The translations under genes and the position numbers were made by a program. A stretch of 21,235 nt of DNA from assembly GCA_003427395.1 (NCBI GenBank), contig BFEA01000034.1:1-21235 (forward strand). Direction: 5' to 3'. Source of the stretch: Chara braunii. Lineage: Eukaryota; Streptophyta; Charophyceae; Charales; Characeae. Positions 1-10,429 of this stretch are shown here, piece by piece. The notes below the pieces were generated by a model. The model worked only from the letters and a program-made list of their open reading frames with translations, ran no database searches and had not been told where the DNA came from. Numbering within the stretch: the first letter of the stretch is position 1; each line of letters begins with the position of its first letter.

Positions 1-652
1 GATGGTTACTCGGTTCCATGTGCTATCTGCTTTGGCTTTGAATACTTGGACTTCAGTGTGATTTTGCATTCCGGATTTCTGTTCTTCGTCCATACTCATG
101 TTCCTTGCAATTTTCTGATAAATTGCAAGAATCTCAGACAGCAATTTGTGCGGGTCATTGCAATTTCATGGAAGGATTGGACCGTGGGGCGAGGCAAATG
201 GATCAAATGGCCACTCGAAGACTTCCATATTGCAAGGTCCAATCTTCATCTCGCACTGATACTGTACTTTGCGGAAAATGGTTTATTTCAATCTGTGCAC
301 CACCGATCAGAGGGAGTGATTTGGAGTAAAATGATAGTTTGCGATGCAATGATCATTTTGCACTCCCGAGTAGGGAGTGAGGAGGCCTGCTGACGGTCTT
401 TGCTTGCCCATTGTAAGGAAAAAGACGCAAAAAGTTCGACGGACCTGAATATTTTTATCAGGATACACCACCCTCTTTATATTGTGGGAGGGTTCCATTC
501 TGGTTACTTATCCCCGGCAAGCATGAAATAATAGGACAGTGGACACAGAAAAGGAATACATAGTGTCGCAAGGTAACTCTAAGCAGCGGGAGACTAATTA
601 AACTTGTTAAAGTACCCAGTCCTACCCTGTTGGGTCTGGCCTTGCCACCTCA
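1..652. other. Intergenic DNA, nothing recognised
   Basis: Short open frames exist on both strands (the longest about 115 codons), but none has a domain, a repeated motif or a composition that suggests coding. I see no RNA gene, tandem repeat or element boundary. The stretch could be old transposon sequence too diverged to recognise by eye. Confidence 0.5.
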
Positions 653-751
653 TTGGCAAAAAACATAATAGAAAATACAAAAAAAGGAAAAACTTTAAAA
701 AATGTAAGAGGAGATCTTGAAGGGTTCAACAAAAAAAAAAAAAAAAAAAAA
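653..751. repeat. A-rich tract ending in a long poly(A) run
   Basis: The stretch is strongly A-rich and ends in an uninterrupted run of about 22 A at roughly 730-751. A-tails like this are often left by retroposons (LINE, SINE or processed transcripts) inserted on the + strand. I see no tRNA-like head or LINE coding sequence directly upstream, so it is called only as low-complexity sequence. Confidence 0.6.
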
Positions 752-2090
752 GAACAGGAGAAGGGAAAGACAAACCCCTTTGAAAGGGGACACAATAAAG
801 GGCCTTTTGGGGGGAAATGAGACCCGTGTCAAAATGAGAGAGGGGGACCAGCAAAACAGCGACTTTTAAAAAGCTAGATCTAGTTTTTCTCCAAAACAAA
901 TTAAAATATATATCCTACTAAAGAATATCCTACCGGGGGGCAATTTCCCTGCAAAGAGAGTTCATGGACCTTGAAGGTACTGCAGAGCGGCGGTAGGCCC
1001 CTCATAACAGCAGCTTGTTGGAGTAGCATTGATAATAGTGGGATTACAGCTGCACATGCATGCAAAAATGCGAAACTCCAAAGGACGGGGAATAAGACAA
1101 TGTGAAAAAAGAGAAAGAGACATGACACATGCATCTTTGAACAGGAAAGAGGTCCCGAGAAGGAGATTGAGAGAGAGAAAGGACAGAAAGACAGAGCCAT
1201 AGAGCCGTGGTACGCGCAAAATCAGGCACTTTGAATATGAAGATGAAGCGCGAACAGTGCCATGCTGGCTGGCCAGGTCTCAGTGGGATTACAGATGCCT
1301 TCTTTACGAGAGGATGGTCCGGTTCCAGTGACCACAGAGGACATATTGCTATACTGGGGTACACGGGATCCTGTTTCCAGCACAGAAGCGAGGATCTGGT
1401 TATCATAATGGGATGCTGGACCTGTTTCAAGGAGGTGTAGCTGTTCCCCGACAGAAAGCATCTGTCAAATATTGCAAAGCCACAATTCTGGGAATGCTCG
1501 TACCATCCCTACAGTTGTAGACTTTTGCAAAGATGTTTCTTGGGGGGGGAAAAACAATCAACTCGCCACAAAATACTGCACATATCAGGAACAGCAGCAA
1601 CAGCCAAGCACTGAATAAATCAATGAATCAAAGTGTGTAGTAACATATCCCAGCGAGGGACAAACCCTAGCGCACAGGCAGGGCCTGTAGAGCAGTACCA
1701 GGCCGGGAAAGCAGACTGAGGGCCTGGTTCCACAAGTTGGTACTGCTGAACGGGTAGGCCCAACAGACAGACCTAGGCCGAAATAGAACTGCAGCATTCT
1801 CGCACTGTCTACACGTGATTGCAACTTGTCCAACCCACAGCCTTGTGGGACTTCCCTCCAGGAGACTAGAGCTTTAACGTTGCTCATTACCGTGATAGAC
1901 TTTTTCATGTTGATAATCAAACCCAGCTGGGCCAGTTGGCGCAGTTCCTTGTTGAAATTGGTTGCTTTTACGTGCTGTAGAGAGAAGACGTGTAGAAGTC
2001 AAAGCTCCAGGAATTATTTCACATGCTTGTTCAACCCATGCCTGCTTGGGTTTAAACCATTGGTTAAAATGGGGGATGGGTTGACGACTG
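752..2090. other. Intergenic DNA with a GGCC-rich patch, no gene recognised
   Basis: No open frame here carries a recognisable domain; those of 100-140 codons overlap one another on both strands and look like chance. Two details stand out. The 13-base word AGTGGGATTACAG occurs at 1037-1049 and again at 1282-1294. The stretch 1680-1780 is dense in GGCC-type words (AGGGCCT, AGGCCG, TAGGCCC), like other patches in the window near 2580-2700, 6530-6605 and 13300-13700. Confidence 0.45.
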
Positions 2091-2110
2091 TTTTTTTTTT
2101 TTTTTTTTTT
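2091..2110. repeat. T20 homopolymer tract
   Basis: An uninterrupted run of 20 T. On the minus strand it is a poly(A) stretch and could be the tail of a minus-strand retroposon, but no partner structure was found. Length may be unreliable because homopolymers are error-prone in sequencing. Confidence 0.8.
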
Positions 2111-3593
2111 ACATCCTCAGGAGACTCCCATCCTACCACCCCTCTCGATATATCTCCTGCCGCACCCCCACTTCTTTTCTATTTTACCTCATGCGAGGAA
2201 CATCACTCTCTACTGGAGCAACCTGAACAGATAGCGGGACGCGGGCACTGACGCTGAATGAGCTCCCCCATTCAGCCCCATTTGAGGCACAACTAGCGTA
2301 CAAGCCTCGTTATACAGGTACTTCGGGAGCTAGGTGCGAAGTACTTCTCAACTAGTCCCGTGAGCAGTGAGGGCACCCATAGGCAGTGTGTCTAATTGTA
2401 ATGACTTGCTGTTCGCTGCCGTATCTGTCTGCGGGGTTGTACACTACGGTGTGGTTTTGCCTGCTGAGTTTGCGGCATGTTTGTTGCTGTGTGATTGCTG
2501 TGTTTTTCTGTGGTCGCACTGAGGGCTGTCCGCTGTTCTAAGAATAGAATAGAATTAACAGCGGTAGCGTTTGAGTGTTTGCAGGCCCTAAGGGGCACTG
2601 CGCCCTAAGTGCTGTAGGACTGCTGTAGAGGCCGGGTAGGCCCTTAGGGCAACGGTACCGGTAGTAGTTTCGGTCCAGTAGGTTAGGCCGAAAACTATAG
2701 GTAGAGTAGGACCGAGAGTTAGGGACTTTTGGCTTCTCATTTTTCGCGTGCAGCGTTGGTGGCCAACCAAGTGAGCAGCGCTGAAGACCNNCAGCGGCAC
2801 CTGGGNTTTCAGCAGCGGTGAAGCAGCCATAGCCGCCCACCTGAGTCAGCCATAGCTGGGGCTGTACTCAGCGCATCTATCCCCTGGGGATATCTGCGTT
2901 GGCAGGGCTATATCGGAGGTCTTCACTGAGTACATGTGGGTACTAGTGCTGCGGTAGCAGCCAGGCAGCCATAGCTGCCTTCTTNATCGTCAGAGTGACT
3001 CATCGGCACTGGGGACTACTTCGCTGTTCATGATCTGCATCTGGGTGTATGGCGCTGGCCTCTGGGAGGCTGTTACTGTGCAGCGCTAGACTCTGAGAGT
3101 GTAGTAGTGAGTGGAGTGTGTGGTTCTAGAGTGGCAAGATACTGGGTTGAACTCTGTTACGATAATTGAGGTTAACTGTGTTGAGTTGGCTCATCATCTG
3201 GGTTAATTTCCAATTGTGATCTTCGCAGTGTCAATTGTGATTGGTTGTTGGGAGTGTGTCAGGGAGAGAGAAACACTGAGTGTGTTCTCCCCTTCTGTGC
3301 ATATTTGCTATTCCGCTGTTTATCTCTGATCGGTGTGCAGTTGGACCCTGTCTCCTTCTCCCCTTTGTCTCATGCATGTATGGGCGTGTGTGAGTTCTTC
3401 TGAGTGAGAGTGGCAATTAAAGTGTCAGACAACCAAGTTCATAACAAATGGTCGGCTAACCAAGGTCTAACCCATGAGCCCCCTACCTCTAAGCACCAAC
3501 CTACCAGAGCTCGGTTCATATATGGCTACTGTTGGTTGTTGAATATGCTGGTTGCTATGTGAACTAGTGTGATATCATAGTCTGTATGAATGT
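2111..3593. other. Intergenic DNA with ambiguous bases, no gene recognised
   Basis: The stretch has no coding sequence that I can support. It contains ambiguous bases at 2790, 2791, 2806 and 2985, a GGCC-rich patch at about 2580-2700, and the word CAGCCATAGC three times (near 2824, 2847 and 2967). Bases 3120-3440 are rich in short GTGTG and TTGAG words, but no matching second copy or element boundary could be found. Confidence 0.45.
2318..2344. repeat. Short perfect inverted repeat (8-bp arms)
   Basis: GTACTTCG at 2318-2325 is followed after 11 bases by its exact reverse complement CGAAGTAC at 2337-2344. The RNA or DNA strand could form an 8-bp hairpin. Its role is unknown, and an arm of this length can arise by chance in a window of this size. 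Confidence 0.6.
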
Positions 3594-4055
3594 ATGCGGT
3601 TGCTTTCTGCTACTAATGAGCCTTGCTTATGTCTGTTCGCTAGAGAGAATTGGCCGGTGGTAATGGTGGAGACCTCGACCCTCATCAACTATCCCCGACC
3701 AACCTCTGATAACCCACCTCCCCAGAATGGGTCTACAGACATCGAAAGTAGGACACACCTCTTGACTCAACATCGATTTCCCTACAAGGCACCCCTGCCC
3801 ACCATAGGACTGCCATGGTATCACCATGCACCCAAACAGCCCATTACCACTCTCCGGCCCGAGAGAGTAGCATCCATCCCACATCAACTCTCCCACAGGA
3901 AAGACACACGTCCCCACCCAAATCTGTCCAGAGGATCATCCCTAGCTGATATGACGAACAGTGTACATAGACATGATGAATGAGCATAGTATGGAGTTGA
4001 ACCCGGGACCTCCAAGTTACAATATCAGAGCTCTACCCACCGAGCGATTGAGGTC
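3594..4055 (-). mobile_element. SINE-like element with tRNA-derived head (tentative)
   Basis: Read on the minus strand, 4055 to 3990 resembles a tRNA. It has an A-box-like segment (complement of 4036-4047), a perfect D-arm stem GCTC/GAGC (complement of 4030-4045), an anticodon-arm-like stretch with G-U pairs, and a good RNA polymerase III B box GGTTCAACTCC (complement of 3993-4003). Box spacing is about 32 bases, normal for a tRNA-type promoter. The acceptor arms do not pair and the T stem is poor, so this is not a functional tRNA. The unrelated downstream sequence (to about 3594) would be the SINE body. The body boundary is a guess: no terminal poly(A) or target duplication was identified. 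Confidence 0.35.
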
Positions 4056-4224
4056 ATTAGTCTGTAAGGGCTGTGCTGAACTTGCTCATCAAGCTCAGTT
4101 TTATTGTTGGAAATTGGTTCTTCAACTTCTTCTTTTAAAGGGGACGCCGGGACGGCCTTTAGATATCATCATGGAACTGACTGGTCCCATTGGTGTAAGT
4201 CAGAATGATGTCATTCTCTTCATC

Positions 4225-4305
4225 TGAAGGTATCTGGATTCAAACTTGAGTCCGCATTTCAATAGTTCAGGGGTGTACCAACTGATCTAGGCCAGTTGGT
4301 GTTGT
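4225..4305 (-). mobile_element. Second tRNA-like module (SINE head or tRNA pseudogene)
   Basis: On the minus strand this reads like a diverged tRNA. It has an A-box and D-arm segment TAGATCAGTTGGT (complement of 4277-4289) and a B box close to consensus, GTTTGAATCC (complement of 4236-4245), about 30 bases apart. The D-arm region also contains an 8-bp perfect inverted repeat, ACCAACTG (4277-4284) with CAGTTGGT (4293-4300). The anticodon stem does not pair well and no acceptor stem is visible, so a functional tRNA is unlikely. It lies about 180 bases upstream (in minus-strand sense) of the other tRNA-like module, in the same orientation. Confidence 0.4.
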
Positions 4306-6206
4306 TGGAATATGGTTACTTAGCTTGTGTTTGTTTTTTTTCTTGCCTGCTTATACTTTTCTTCGGTTTTCCCCTTTTTTCTCTTTAAAATCGTCATTGA
4401 CTTTGCCTGCTCGTGCTTACGTTGCTTAACTTATGGTTTCATGCTTGATTTGCTGATTGAGTGATTGATTGGTTGATTGATTGATTGCTGGTTTGTGCTC
4501 TTATGCCAACTGGTGTTAATATCATCATGTATATAAATGAAGCTCTTGTTGATGGGAAGAAATGCGCTGTGGGCGTGGAAGTTCACAGACAACACCATGG
4601 GAACACTGAAGGTGTGAACCAGAACCAGGGTCAGCTTCAATCAGCCAACCCTCACTTGCTTAACACTGTTAACAGCCCTATTTGTTCTTCGTTCATGACA
4701 TCGTGGGTTGCGGAGGTAGGTCATGCAAGACAGCCCAAAAATACTGATCTCAGGGGATTTACCAGAAAGACAAACAATGCAAAGTTACAACTGGAAAAAT
4801 GCAAACGTGTACCCTATACCACTGTTATGGCTGATTGGGAGTAGGAATAGAAAAAAGGGTAAAAAAATAAGTGGAATATGTAGTGAGGGTAGAGTGAGGG
4901 TAGAGTGCCTGATTGTGAGAGCGGTGAGGGTGCATCCTAGAGTTGTGGAGTCACGTGGTGAGGAAGGGATGGGGCATACGATTACCATTGGGAGCAGCAC
5001 CATCAGGGGAATAAGATCAGAGAGTGTAGTACTGGCTGGGCTGTGACACCTAGCAGGATCTCCCGCCTGCTGTGGAAAGCTCGAAACACTAGCTCCTCTG
5101 GTGTGGCTGCTCTCGATGGCCGTGCAAGAAGGATCCCCTAGGCCATCTCCAACCTGCATAACCCTTACGGGAAAAAAAAGGAAAAAGAAAAAGGAGAACA
5201 CTCAAAACAGACATTCAATCATTTCAATGTTTGTTTATTATTTACTTATGCCAAATTTCGAATTACACTCCCAAGTGGTGCATGAACCAGAGGGTGCTGG
5301 AAGACTCCACTGGAGACCTGTGGGGCTTCACGAAAGTGTTTCTACCGCCTCTGGAGTGCCTGCCTGCTTGCCAGTGTCTGCCTGCTGAAAGAAAAATACC
5401 CAGTGGACTTGATGGAGCCTCCTTAATTATCACAGCTCACCCTGACATCATCCCAAAGCATGTAATCTCCAGAAGTTGTAGAGTATCACTTGCAACCTTG
5501 AGAGCAACAATGCAATCAAGAGAGATAAATCAGAAAAAGAAAAGGAGGAGATGACAAAGAGGATTTTCTTTTCTTTTTCTTTAAAATGCTCCAATCTATT
5601 TGTGGAGACAGCACATGCTGCGAACCGGGCCCAGCGTCCCTTACGTAACGAACCCAGACTGGAAGATACTCGTCAGACGTCGAAGTACGAGTTGACTCAG
5701 ATCTGCACAATGTCTCCAGTAATCGTGAAAGTGATATCTGATACAATGTCTCGTTACCAATAGACGAAGAGAGTGGAGGGGAAATAGACAGATGAGAGGA
5801 TGGAAGAGATAATCAGTGACCACCAAAAGAGTAGCCCAAACATTACCCACTCCTTCTCCGGGCTTCCCCTCGCCTCCACGCCATCAATCAATATCCAGTA
5901 ACAAGTCTGACAAGTCCTGATCACATAGAAGTGCCATGTGGCACTGTCACCTCGTGGAGACAATGAAGACAAACAGCAGTGCATGGTATCGACGTCAACC
6001 TCAGGTGAGTACCAATTCCCCAATCATCCACAGATCCCGATCTCCCTCCTTATTGCGACCAAACACCTCATGTAGACAGTGTGGCCAGTGCCACGTCAGC
6101 AGTAGAGACAGGTGGCATGCACCACATCAGCAGAGGCTGGCGCCCAGCAGAGAAGGCGCCAGCATGCTGCCACAGTCCCGCGTCATCGTCCACAGTACCA
6201 GCGCAC
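4306..6206. other. Intergenic DNA, no gene recognised
   Basis: No open frame here has recognisable protein features. Visible structure is limited to a TTGA-type microsatellite (4446-4488), a tandem pair of the 11-base word AGTGAGGGTAG (4882-4903), and an A/G-rich patch near 5170-5195. The remainder is mixed-composition sequence without detectable boundaries. Confidence 0.45.
4446..4488. repeat. Imperfect (TTGA)n microsatellite
   Basis: About nine units of TTGA or near variants (TGATTGAGTGATTGATTGG and so on) run in tandem with a few substitutions. It is a simple repeat with no inferred function. Confidence 0.75.
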
Positions 6207-6257
6207 AGCCAGCGTCAAGCCAGCGTCCAACCAGCGTCGAGCCAGCGTCAAGGCAGC
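6207..6257. repeat. 11-bp minisatellite, four units
   Basis: Four head-to-tail 11-base units start at 6207, 6218, 6229 and 6240: AGCCAGCGTCA, AGCCAGCGTCC, AACCAGCGTCG and AGCCAGCGTCA. A partial fifth follows. Eleven is not a multiple of three, so a translated product would not repeat in a fixed frame over single units, which argues against a coding repeat. Confidence 0.8.
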
Positions 6258-6917
6258 ATAGCAAGATTGAATGTTGACCTCCTGGAGACCAAGCCTTATG
6301 TAGTGTTTGACGAGGCAGTCTGGCCTCAGGTCTCCCACCCACGGTCGTACAGATTGACTCACAGCCGAGGGCCTGGATTGTGTACAGTTGCAGATTTCCC
6401 CTTGGTCCTGCTGCTGTCTGGGTACCTGCATACAGACAAGTGTGTGCGTCTGACCGACGGCCTGGGCTGGGTCCATTTTGACTTTGACTGTTGCGTGTCA
6501 GGCAGTTGACTTTAGTCAACTGTCGCCCGCTCAGGCCCTGAATCTACGTAGGGGCCATTTTTCCTCTTTGGCCTGGGTCTGAGTATGGCCTGGCGAGGCC
6601 CTTAGACATTCCACGAGGCATACTGCATGGGTTATTGCACTTGTGAAAATGTACAGAGCAATTTGTGGTACCGGGGATATCACCCAGCTTCGGCTAAGAA
6701 TAACAGGGATATTTATGAACAACTGCTGAGATTTTGAAGGTCTTCGGAACGAACAGGAAATTCCAGAGAAATTCTCCAGAAGATACATGCTAAAAAAACT
6801 CACAAAATGGGAAGAACCCCAGAGGTAACCAACCATCACCCGCTCCCTCCACGGAAGAAGGGACAGGGAGGGGAAGCCAACCTCTCTCGCCGTGGAGTAG
6901 GCGGACAACTTGCCACT
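6258..6917. other. Intergenic DNA, no gene recognised
   Basis: No domain-bearing frame is seen. A patch at 6530-6605 is dense in GGCC words (CAGGCCCTG, GGGGCC, GGCCTGG, GAGGCCC) like patches elsewhere in the window. The right end grades into the C-rich repeat array that follows. Confidence 0.4.
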
Positions 6918-7060
6918 ATTTGCCTCCGCCAAGGGTTTATGTGCTGCGTCAACCCACGCCCCAGAATAGAGCAACCCTCAATTACTGCCCTTACCCCCCC
7001 AGACGCAGCACTTCCCTCCAAGATGCTACCTCTGCAGGATAGGATTCCCCCCATTCCGGC
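6918..7060 (-). repeat. C-rich dispersed repeat, copy A (partial)
   Basis: This is the shortest of three same-strand copies. Landmarks shared with copy B, in order, are ATTTGCCTCCGCCAAGGG (6918) against ATCTGCCCCCACCAGGG, CCCCAGAATAGAGCAA against CCCCAGAGTAGAGCAA, and CTGCAGGATAGGATTCC against CTCGCAGGATAGGGCTCC. The minus strand is taken as the reference orientation because it matches copy D read on the plus strand. The family is not one I recognise. Confidence 0.6.
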
Positions 7061-7186
7061 AGATAATGAAAAACCGCAGGATAAAGAGTCTTCATGGCAT
7101 AGCCGCTGAAAATCACCCCGTTCCCCCAGAGGAAAACTTTCCCCCCTGTCAGTAAACTGCCCATGCTGAGAGGAGCCACCCTTCTC

Positions 7187-7547
7187 CTTATCGGCCCCAG
7201 TTCAGGACAGGCCCCCTAATCGGTCACCCCGGCTCCCTCAAAGGCATACAGTTCCCCCTAAAGTATGCCCCCGCCGAAGAGCAGTTCCCCCATCCCCTCC
7301 ATCCCTCCCCCTCCAGTGGGACAGCCCACTTGACACCACTCCCCACCAAAAAAGCGCCCTTTGTCTCTATCTGCCCCCACCAGGGCTGATCCGCACCCCA
7401 AAGATTGGCCCCAGCCCCAGAGTAGAGCAAACCCTCATATCCGAACCTACCCTCTCTAGGACATACACATAGCACCTTGTGCAGTCCTCGCAGGATAGGG
7501 CTCCCATCCTCTGGGCCAGCAGACCCAACCCTGCAGAAGATGCTCCA
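7187..7547 (-). repeat. C-rich dispersed repeat, copy B (longest)
   Basis: Landmarks in plus-strand order are CTTATCGGCCCCAGTTCAGG (7187), GGCATACAGTTCCCCCTAAA (about 7243), TCTCTATCTGCCCCCACCAG (about 7364), CCCCAGAGTAGAGCAAAC (about 7415), TCTAGGACATA (about 7456) and a GCAGTCCTCGCAGGATAGG segment (about 7480). All recur in the same order in copy C and, reverse-complemented, in copy D. About 85 extra bases (near 7275-7360) are missing from copy C. The minus strand is open for 124 codons here, but the reading frame is not kept in the other copies, so I do not call a gene. Confidence 0.65.
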
Positions 7548-7766
7548 GGGCAATTTGTACACCCCTGACCCTCGTCGAAAAGTGCACATGAGCAGCACTG
7601 GTCACTTGCAGACTGAATCAAACACCTTATTAAGAAAAGAACTGATCATGAATATGAAGATAAGCTGAGCAATCACTAGGACAGTTCAAGATCACCCCTC
7701 CCTCTCCTCATCACTCTCCTCCCTCTCCCCTACACTGTCCCCGCCAAGGGGAGCCGCACTCTCCCC

Positions 7767-8041
7767 CTCAGCCCCAGTGTAGGAAAGTCCCACACTCTCC
7801 CCTCACTCGCTCAGGGGTATACAGCTCCCTCCTGAAGCATGCCCCTGCCCAACCCCTTGCCTCTATCTGCCGCTGCCAGGGTTGATACTGACCCCACATA
7901 ACAACCCCAGCCTCAGATCGGAGCAATCCTCGGAATCTGCACCTACCCCTCAAGGACATTCACCTCCCACGATGTAAAGCCCCCACAAGGTAGTGCTCCC
8001 TACCTCAAAACCTCCAGACCAACCCTACAGGGATGATTCCC
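7767..8041 (-). repeat. C-rich dispersed repeat, copy C
   Basis: This repeats the copy B landmarks in the same order: CAGCCCCAGTGTAGGAAAG (about 7770), GGGTATACAGCTCCCTCCTG (about 7813), CCTCTATCTGCCGCTGCCAG (about 7859), CTCAGATCGGAGCAATCCT (about 7912), CCTCAAGGACATTCACC (about 7948) and CCAACCCTACAGGGATG (about 8019). Spacing from copy B is about 500-580 bases depending on the landmark, reflecting an internal length difference. Copies A, B and C form a diverged direct-repeat array. Confidence 0.65.
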
Positions 8042-9540
8042 AGCAACAAAGAAGCTATCTAAACCAAGAGGCCAATCCTAAGGATATCGACAAGGGGGGA
8101 GCACCACGCAACTGAATCGTCAGTGCTGTGGTGTTGCACGCAAGTGTTGAATAGAGTACAAGACCGCTGGTGGACAATGTATAGCCTGGGACTCTATCTT
8201 GTCAGTGCAGTGTTGGGCTGTTGATCCTCAATGTGATGCCTTGTTGAATGAGCTTTTGTTGCCGACCCCGTAGAAGTGACCCCTGTGATCCCAGAGCTGT
8301 TATGATTGATAGTGTCGAGTGTTGTTAGTCCTAATCGATCTTTATTCAGAAGGTTGCTATTGGGTGCAGTCTTCCCTGGGGTGGTGGAGTCGCCGTTGGT
8401 TGACACTGAAATGTGCTGTGCTTTCAGTGATGTTTGGCAAGGGGAGTATACTCCATGTGTGTATGTTAAGCTTATCCTTCTCTACCCCTATCATGTATAC
8501 ATGATGCTTTGCCTCTCTGGTTAACCCTGTGGAGTTTAAGATTGATGCCACAAAGCACGATGGATAAGCCCTTTTAGCATAGGATCTGCATGGGCTGAAG
8601 TGGAAGGCGGCACTGATCAGCGCTTTGCGAGGAGGTAATGATGTTTCAGACTTTCAGTTAAACCACCAGTACCTTTCCCCGCTTGTGATAGGGGGTGCGG
8701 CGGTTAACACGGAGGCCCGATTCGGCCTCCGGCGCTGACCACATCCATCGGCCGCGCTTGGCGCGCAGCGCCCGCAGCCGATATATGAGAAAGGGTACTT
8801 GCAGTTTAAGCAGGCAGGAATCCCTACACTGGAAGATAGACATGTTGGGGATGCAACAGGGAGAGGGTCTTGTCTTGAAATGGACGAAAGTCTGAAGTGG
8901 AAGAAAGTCCTGGACTCCAAGAGAGAGGGCATGATGCGGAGGGACCACTCAGCAACGATGGTTCAGCATGGCGAGGCGCTGGCAGGCAGCGGGGGGCTGC
9001 GTGGGCGGAGGATCTGACGTGGAGGACGAGTGCTGCTCGCAAGTGCGCTCTGCTGGCGGTGTGGGCGCATGTTTCCGTAGGAGCATGCGGTCACTGCAGG
9101 TGGGAGCGTGGGCAAGGTCAGTGGGAGTGGGTCGTTGCGGTTGGCAGAGTACGGGCGTATCACAGGTGGGTTAAGCATCAACGGCTAGCAGAGTGGTTGC
9201 GGGCTTCAGGAGGAGCTAGCAGCCGCTGCTGGTGCAGTGGTTGTGGGGTCACTGCTGGGGTTGCGCAGGTGCGATGCTGGTTGGTAAGTGGACACACTCT
9301 TTCTGGCCATGCTGCCACGTCAGCGCTGACCAGGCGGCGGCGAGGGCTTCGTTTGCTGGGTAGAGCATTGATTGATCCCACGACAAGACTTGCAGGGGAC
9401 TAAATGGCGAGAGGGGAGGGAATAACAGCGCAGCTTGGTGCTCTTCTGTCTTTTGAAAGCACATGGTGCCATCTCGCTGCTTCGCGCTTTACACGGGCGA
9501 TGCTGCAGGCTAGCATGCCGTGTGGGAAGAAGCTTGATTT
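8042..9540. other. Intergenic DNA including a GC-rich patch, no gene recognised
   Basis: Open frames up to 168 codons exist in the GC-rich part (about 8690-9410), but their translations are low-complexity, rich in Arg, Gly, Trp and Cys, and overlap others on both strands. That is what GC-rich non-coding DNA gives by chance. No promoter, RNA gene or element boundary is evident. Confidence 0.45.
8711..8730. repeat. GC-rich stem-loop (7-bp perfect arms)
   Basis: GGAGGCC at 8711-8717 and GGCCTCC at 8724-8730 form a perfect 7-bp stem with a 6-base loop. It lies in a short, CpG-rich segment (8690-8785). No poly(T) follows, and rho-independent termination does not apply in a eukaryotic context, so it is recorded only as a structure. 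Confidence 0.55.
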
Positions 9541-9559
9541 AAAAAAAAAAAAAAAAAAA
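9541..9559. repeat. A19 homopolymer tract
   Basis: An uninterrupted run of 19 A is followed by GAGT and another A7. It could be a retroposon tail for a + strand insertion ending here. No tRNA-like or LINE-like sequence is visible in the preceding several hundred bases. Confidence 0.75.
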
Positions 9560-9750
9560 GAGTAAAAAAAAGTCAGGCTTCTTGTTCACTCTAGCTCTTT
9601 TGCTTGCGGGTTCTTGTGGAGGGAGGTCGGCTGCCACGAGTGGAGAAGAACTTAGTGATATCACGGGGAGTGGGAGGAGGATTGACAGAAGTCACCAAGT
9701 GCGGAGTCGTCAGATCGGGTGCTGTCTCGTTTGCTTCGACTCGTGGAATC

Positions 9751-9915
9751 CCATCATCTGCTCATCATCTGTGTTCACACCGGTGTCTGCATTAGAGATC
9801 GCCTTCATCAGCATCTTCTTCGTCATCATCTTCGGCGGAGTCAGAATAAGAGTAGCATTGTATCATCATCACAGGTCATTCTCATCAGTCGCATTATCAT
9901 CATCATCTTTGTTAT
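9751..9915. repeat. Interrupted ATC/TCA microsatellite
   Basis: TCATC-type triplets recur densely (CCATCATCTGCTCATCATC, TTCTTCGTCATCATCTTC, ATTATCATCATCATC) with interruptions, giving an old, decayed trinucleotide repeat. A longer repeat of the same type lies at 12511-12651. Confidence 0.6.
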
Positions 9916-10129
9916 AATCGAGGTGCGTGAGTATAGGAAGAGTGGGGGGGTAGTTTCTCCTCCATGATCTTCTCTCTTCCTTTCCTTTTTCTATCTCTAT
10001 TCTGCTCTCCTCTTGTACCCTTCACCTTCTCCTCTCTAATCATCTCTTCCTTCCTTGCCACCTTGTTTTCTTTATCCTCACCTGCTTGCTGTTTGGTTTC
10101 CTGGGGACCTGCGTGCTGCTTAGTGGTGA

Positions 10130-10275
10130 GTGGTGCTGGCCGCGTGGCGAAATGCTGGGCGCTTGCTGCATGGCCCGATGATGTGTGCTGGCTGCGTGGA
10201 GGGCTGCTGGGCGCTGCCTGCGTGGCAGGCTTCTGGCCGCTGGCTGTGTGGCAGGATGCTGGGTGCCAGCTGCTC
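10130..10275. repeat. Degenerate GCTGGC minisatellite
   Basis: Variants of TGCTGG(C/G)(C/T)GC(G/T)TGG recur roughly every 25-32 bases (TGCTGGCCGCGTGG, TGCTGGGCGCTTGC, TGCTGGCTGCGTGG, TGCTGGGCGCTGCC, TTCTGGCCGCTGGC, TGCTGGGTGCCAGC). The open frame that spans it (9964-10371) reads as Ala/Gly/Trp-rich low complexity and is not kept as a gene. Confidence 0.55.
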
Positions 10276-10429
10276 AGCGGGGGGGGAAAAGGATGGGGCA
10301 TAAAAGAGGAAGGGGGTAAAGGAGAAGGACAAGGGGAGGGAAGGTGGGGGTATTTGGAGGTAAGGAAATAGGGTTAGAGGGGGGGAGGAAGGTGGAGGAA
10401 CGTCTCGCGCATTTCTGGTTTTCCGTGCC

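Noticed and set aside
3130-3480. LTR-like stretch ending near ATAACAAATGGT
   Set aside because: It superficially resembles an LTR end and primer site, but no tRNA complement of useful length, no second copy and no adjacent coding sequence was found.
3594-3983. 129-codon open frame on + strand
   Set aside because: It overlaps the sequence downstream of a minus-strand tRNA-like head and is better explained as the body of a SINE-like element. The product shows no known domain.
3985-4056. Functional tRNA gene on the minus strand
   Set aside because: The D arm and B box are good, but the acceptor ends do not pair, the T stem fails beyond two pairs, and the anticodon loop would be nine bases.
7224-7598. 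124-codon minus-strand frame over repeat copy B
   Set aside because: Parts of the translation look similar to that of copy C, but the frame is broken by length differences between copies. DNA-level repeat similarity explains the resemblance.
8897-9403. 168-codon open frame on + strand
   Set aside because: It lies in GC-rich DNA where stops are rare, several other frames on both strands are open too, and the translation is Arg/Gly/Trp-rich with no domain.
9964-10371. 135-codon open frame on + strand
   Set aside because: It spans a degenerate minisatellite and the protein is low-complexity; there is no evidence of coding.
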